From NCBI RefSeq assembly GCF_932526225.1, contig NC_064038.1, forward strand, positions 1,054,001-1,118,000: DNA of 64,000 nucleotides, in the 5' to 3' direction. This document shows, piece after piece, positions 62,765-64,000 of the stretch. The number at the start of each line of letters is the position of its first letter. Position 1 is the stretch's first letter. Under the pieces are notes generated by a model. The model ran no database searches and had not been told where the DNA came from. It saw nothing but the letters and a program-made list of their open reading frames with translations. The stretch comes from Nematostella vectensis. Taxonomy: Eukaryota > Cnidaria > Anthozoa > Actiniaria > Edwardsiidae. Position numbers and translations under genes: made by a program.

Positions 62765-62850
62765 ATACACCAAAAAATGGAATACGGCTCTGCCAAATTT
62801 TCGTCTTTAATAAGACTTCTTCTTCTTCGTCTTTAATAAGACTTCTTCCT
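62765..62850. mobile_element. Single arm of the 51-kb fold-back MITE family
   Basis: ATACACCAAAAA, TGGAATACGGCTCTGCC and AAATTTTCGTCTTTAATAAG match the left arm at 50973-51033. A CTTCTTC-centred piece is duplicated. The opposite arm is missing. Confidence 0.65.
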
Positions 62851-63444
62851 TCAAAGCATAGGTGACAACGCAGAAATCACCTTGAACGCCCTCTTGAAAT
62901 AGCAGGAATTTTACGATTATCCTTGTCTACGTTTATTGCAACAATTTGATTGACTAGGAGAAGAATGATTGAATAAAGGTCGCAACCTGCTTTTAGTGCA
63001 AATGTGAGTGTGAGTTATCGGCTTCAATCTTGTAGTAGTCGTGGAATATAAGGGTACAGTGAGCAAATTTACATTTTGAGAGACGGGGTAGGAAATATAG
63101 GACTATAGGAGGATCGTAGCCTAGCATAAGAAAAGATGATTTTCCCCTTTGTTTCGTTATCCTTGTTTGCTTCTTATCTTTTTAATTTACTGTGTAAGGA
63201 AAGTTCCAGAGTATCGTACTTAGTACTTGTGCTACACTTGGACATGCATAATATAAGATGATGGTGTTTTGTACTTAGTGGCACACTTGGTATGCAGATC
63301 AAGAAGATGGTCGTTTGTCTCTGTTCAGTACCCACCTAAGCATAACTGGAAGGGGATAAATGGGGAGGAACTCTTGCTCTCCTCGCAGAAGCGAGCAGCT
63401 CTCCTCTTCGACAGAAGTAAGAGCTCTGCAAAGCATGAGCTATG

Positions 63445-63526
63445 ATGCTGAAAGCACTTTTGCTAGTGGGCCTTCTCATCGCTGTCTCTGCAGACAAGCA
63501 ACAAGACGAACAACTAAGCCTTTATG
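63445..63526 (+). CDS. First exon of a secreted-protein gene (partial)
   Basis: The ATG at 63445 opens MLKALLLVGLLIAVSA, a typical signal peptide, followed by DKQQDEQLSLY. The exon ends at 63526 in phase 1 with the donor GTGAGG. An upstream out-of-frame ATG at 63435 is in a weaker reading frame. The mature product starts with an acidic, polar stretch. No downstream exon is recognised before 64000, so the identity is unknown. Confidence 0.55.
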
Positions 63527-64000
63527 GTGAGGACGAATAGGACTTAAAAAGGCAATATTAACCCTTACCTCAGAGATGAAATCAATATGTGCATCCGGTT
63601 TTATCCTTGTCGAAGAATTTGGGTGGTAGGCTTAAAACTGAAAACTCAGGAACGCCCCTTTAAACGACGGTTCACCAATGAGAGTTAAACGATTGATATC
63701 GAATATCTGATATCGGGGCTACGCTTGGCCTTGGTGTTGCCTATGTAAAACGTATTACTCTGAGGATCGTCTATTTTGTACAAGGTGTTTTTTTGTGTAT
63801 TTTATTTGAAACAATTCCCTTGCAACTCACATATATTCTTATTAAATTGCCGTCTAGCCTCTATCTAGAAGGTCAGCAGAGCATTTTTTACCGCACATTA
63901 CGATATTTTATGATCACTTTAAAGTCTTCCTAGCAAATCAGCAAATAAGAGAAAAAAATCAATTTCCATCGGCGGATTTCTCGAGACTATAGCGATAACG
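63527..64000. other. Probable first intron of the partial secreted-protein gene
   Basis: AT-rich sequence follows the donor at 63527. I see no array or further exon up to the window end. Confidence 0.4.

Larger units (their letters stand above)
58671..63444. other. Intergenic region with a 47-bp array and a diverged duplication
   Basis: No exon or RNA gene is recognised from 58.9 to 61.5 kb. A G-rich tract lies near 60550-60600. The 47-bp array (61.5-62.6 kb) is flanked by two related segments (61115-61330 and 62868-63070), and one MITE arm is at 62772. Confidence 0.55.

Overview
The window reads as animal nuclear DNA: protein-coding genes are broken into many short exons with GT-AG introns, there are non-LTR retrotransposon and MITE remnants, and tandem repeats are exceptionally dense (more than 25 minisatellite arrays in 64 kb). 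The gene content (PDIA3/ERp57, secreted single-thioredoxin-domain PDI relatives, synaptotagmin-like C2 proteins) and the repeat style suggest an anthozoan cnidarian, perhaps a sea anemone. That identification is inference; no species-specific marker was tested.

Layout. 1-3.6 kb: no gene seen. 3.6-11.4 kb (minus): a complete 11-exon PDIA3 gene, 492 aa, with two CGHC sites, a KSEL ER-retention tail and an ERSE-like promoter motif. 12.8-15.9 kb (minus): a 4-exon secreted single-thioredoxin-domain protein (177 aa, CSDC site). 17.3-22.4 kb (minus): its paralogue (CHHC site) with the same phases at all three shared introns and a long Gln/Pro- and Lys-rich C-terminal extension (562 aa). 25.3-28.8 kb (minus), 34.9-35.9 kb (minus), 41.5-50.0 kb (minus) and 54.3-58.7 kb (plus): four synaptotagmin-like membrane proteins. 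The 41.5-50.0 kb gene encodes 1501 aa with coding minisatellites; the 34.9-35.9 kb gene lacks the second C2 domain. At 63.4 kb a plus-strand gene for a secreted product begins and runs off the window.

The most unusual property is where the minisatellites sit. At least six arrays have repeat units that contain the exon-intron junction of the adjacent real exon, so real 5' or 3' splice sites are present in 6 to 20 tandem copies (PDIA3 three times, both thioredoxin-like genes once each, and the plus-strand synaptotagmin-like gene once). Two more arrays upstream of genes have donor-like junctions in every unit. Coding arrays use unit lengths divisible by three (30, 36 and 39 bp).

The second notable object is at 48.8-49.25 kb: a type I hammerhead ribozyme core with a palindromic stem III, between two copies of the same cleavage-site sequence 355 bp apart. 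This is the architecture of a retrozyme, a non-autonomous retroelement that forms small circular RNA. It lies in intron 1 of the 1501-aa gene, on the strand opposite to the gene.

Mobile-element remnants: a CR1/L2-like LINE 3' end (47.3 kb), a frameshifted LINE interrupted by a MITE and carrying a seven-copy in-frame repeat (36.6-38.1 kb), a fold-back MITE (51.0 kb) with a related single arm at 62.8 kb, a TIR element at 12.0-12.4 kb, and a 50-copy 45-bp array bracketed by a 19-bp inverted repeat (29.3-31.7 kb). All gene models come from reading splice junctions and frame by eye, without transcript evidence.
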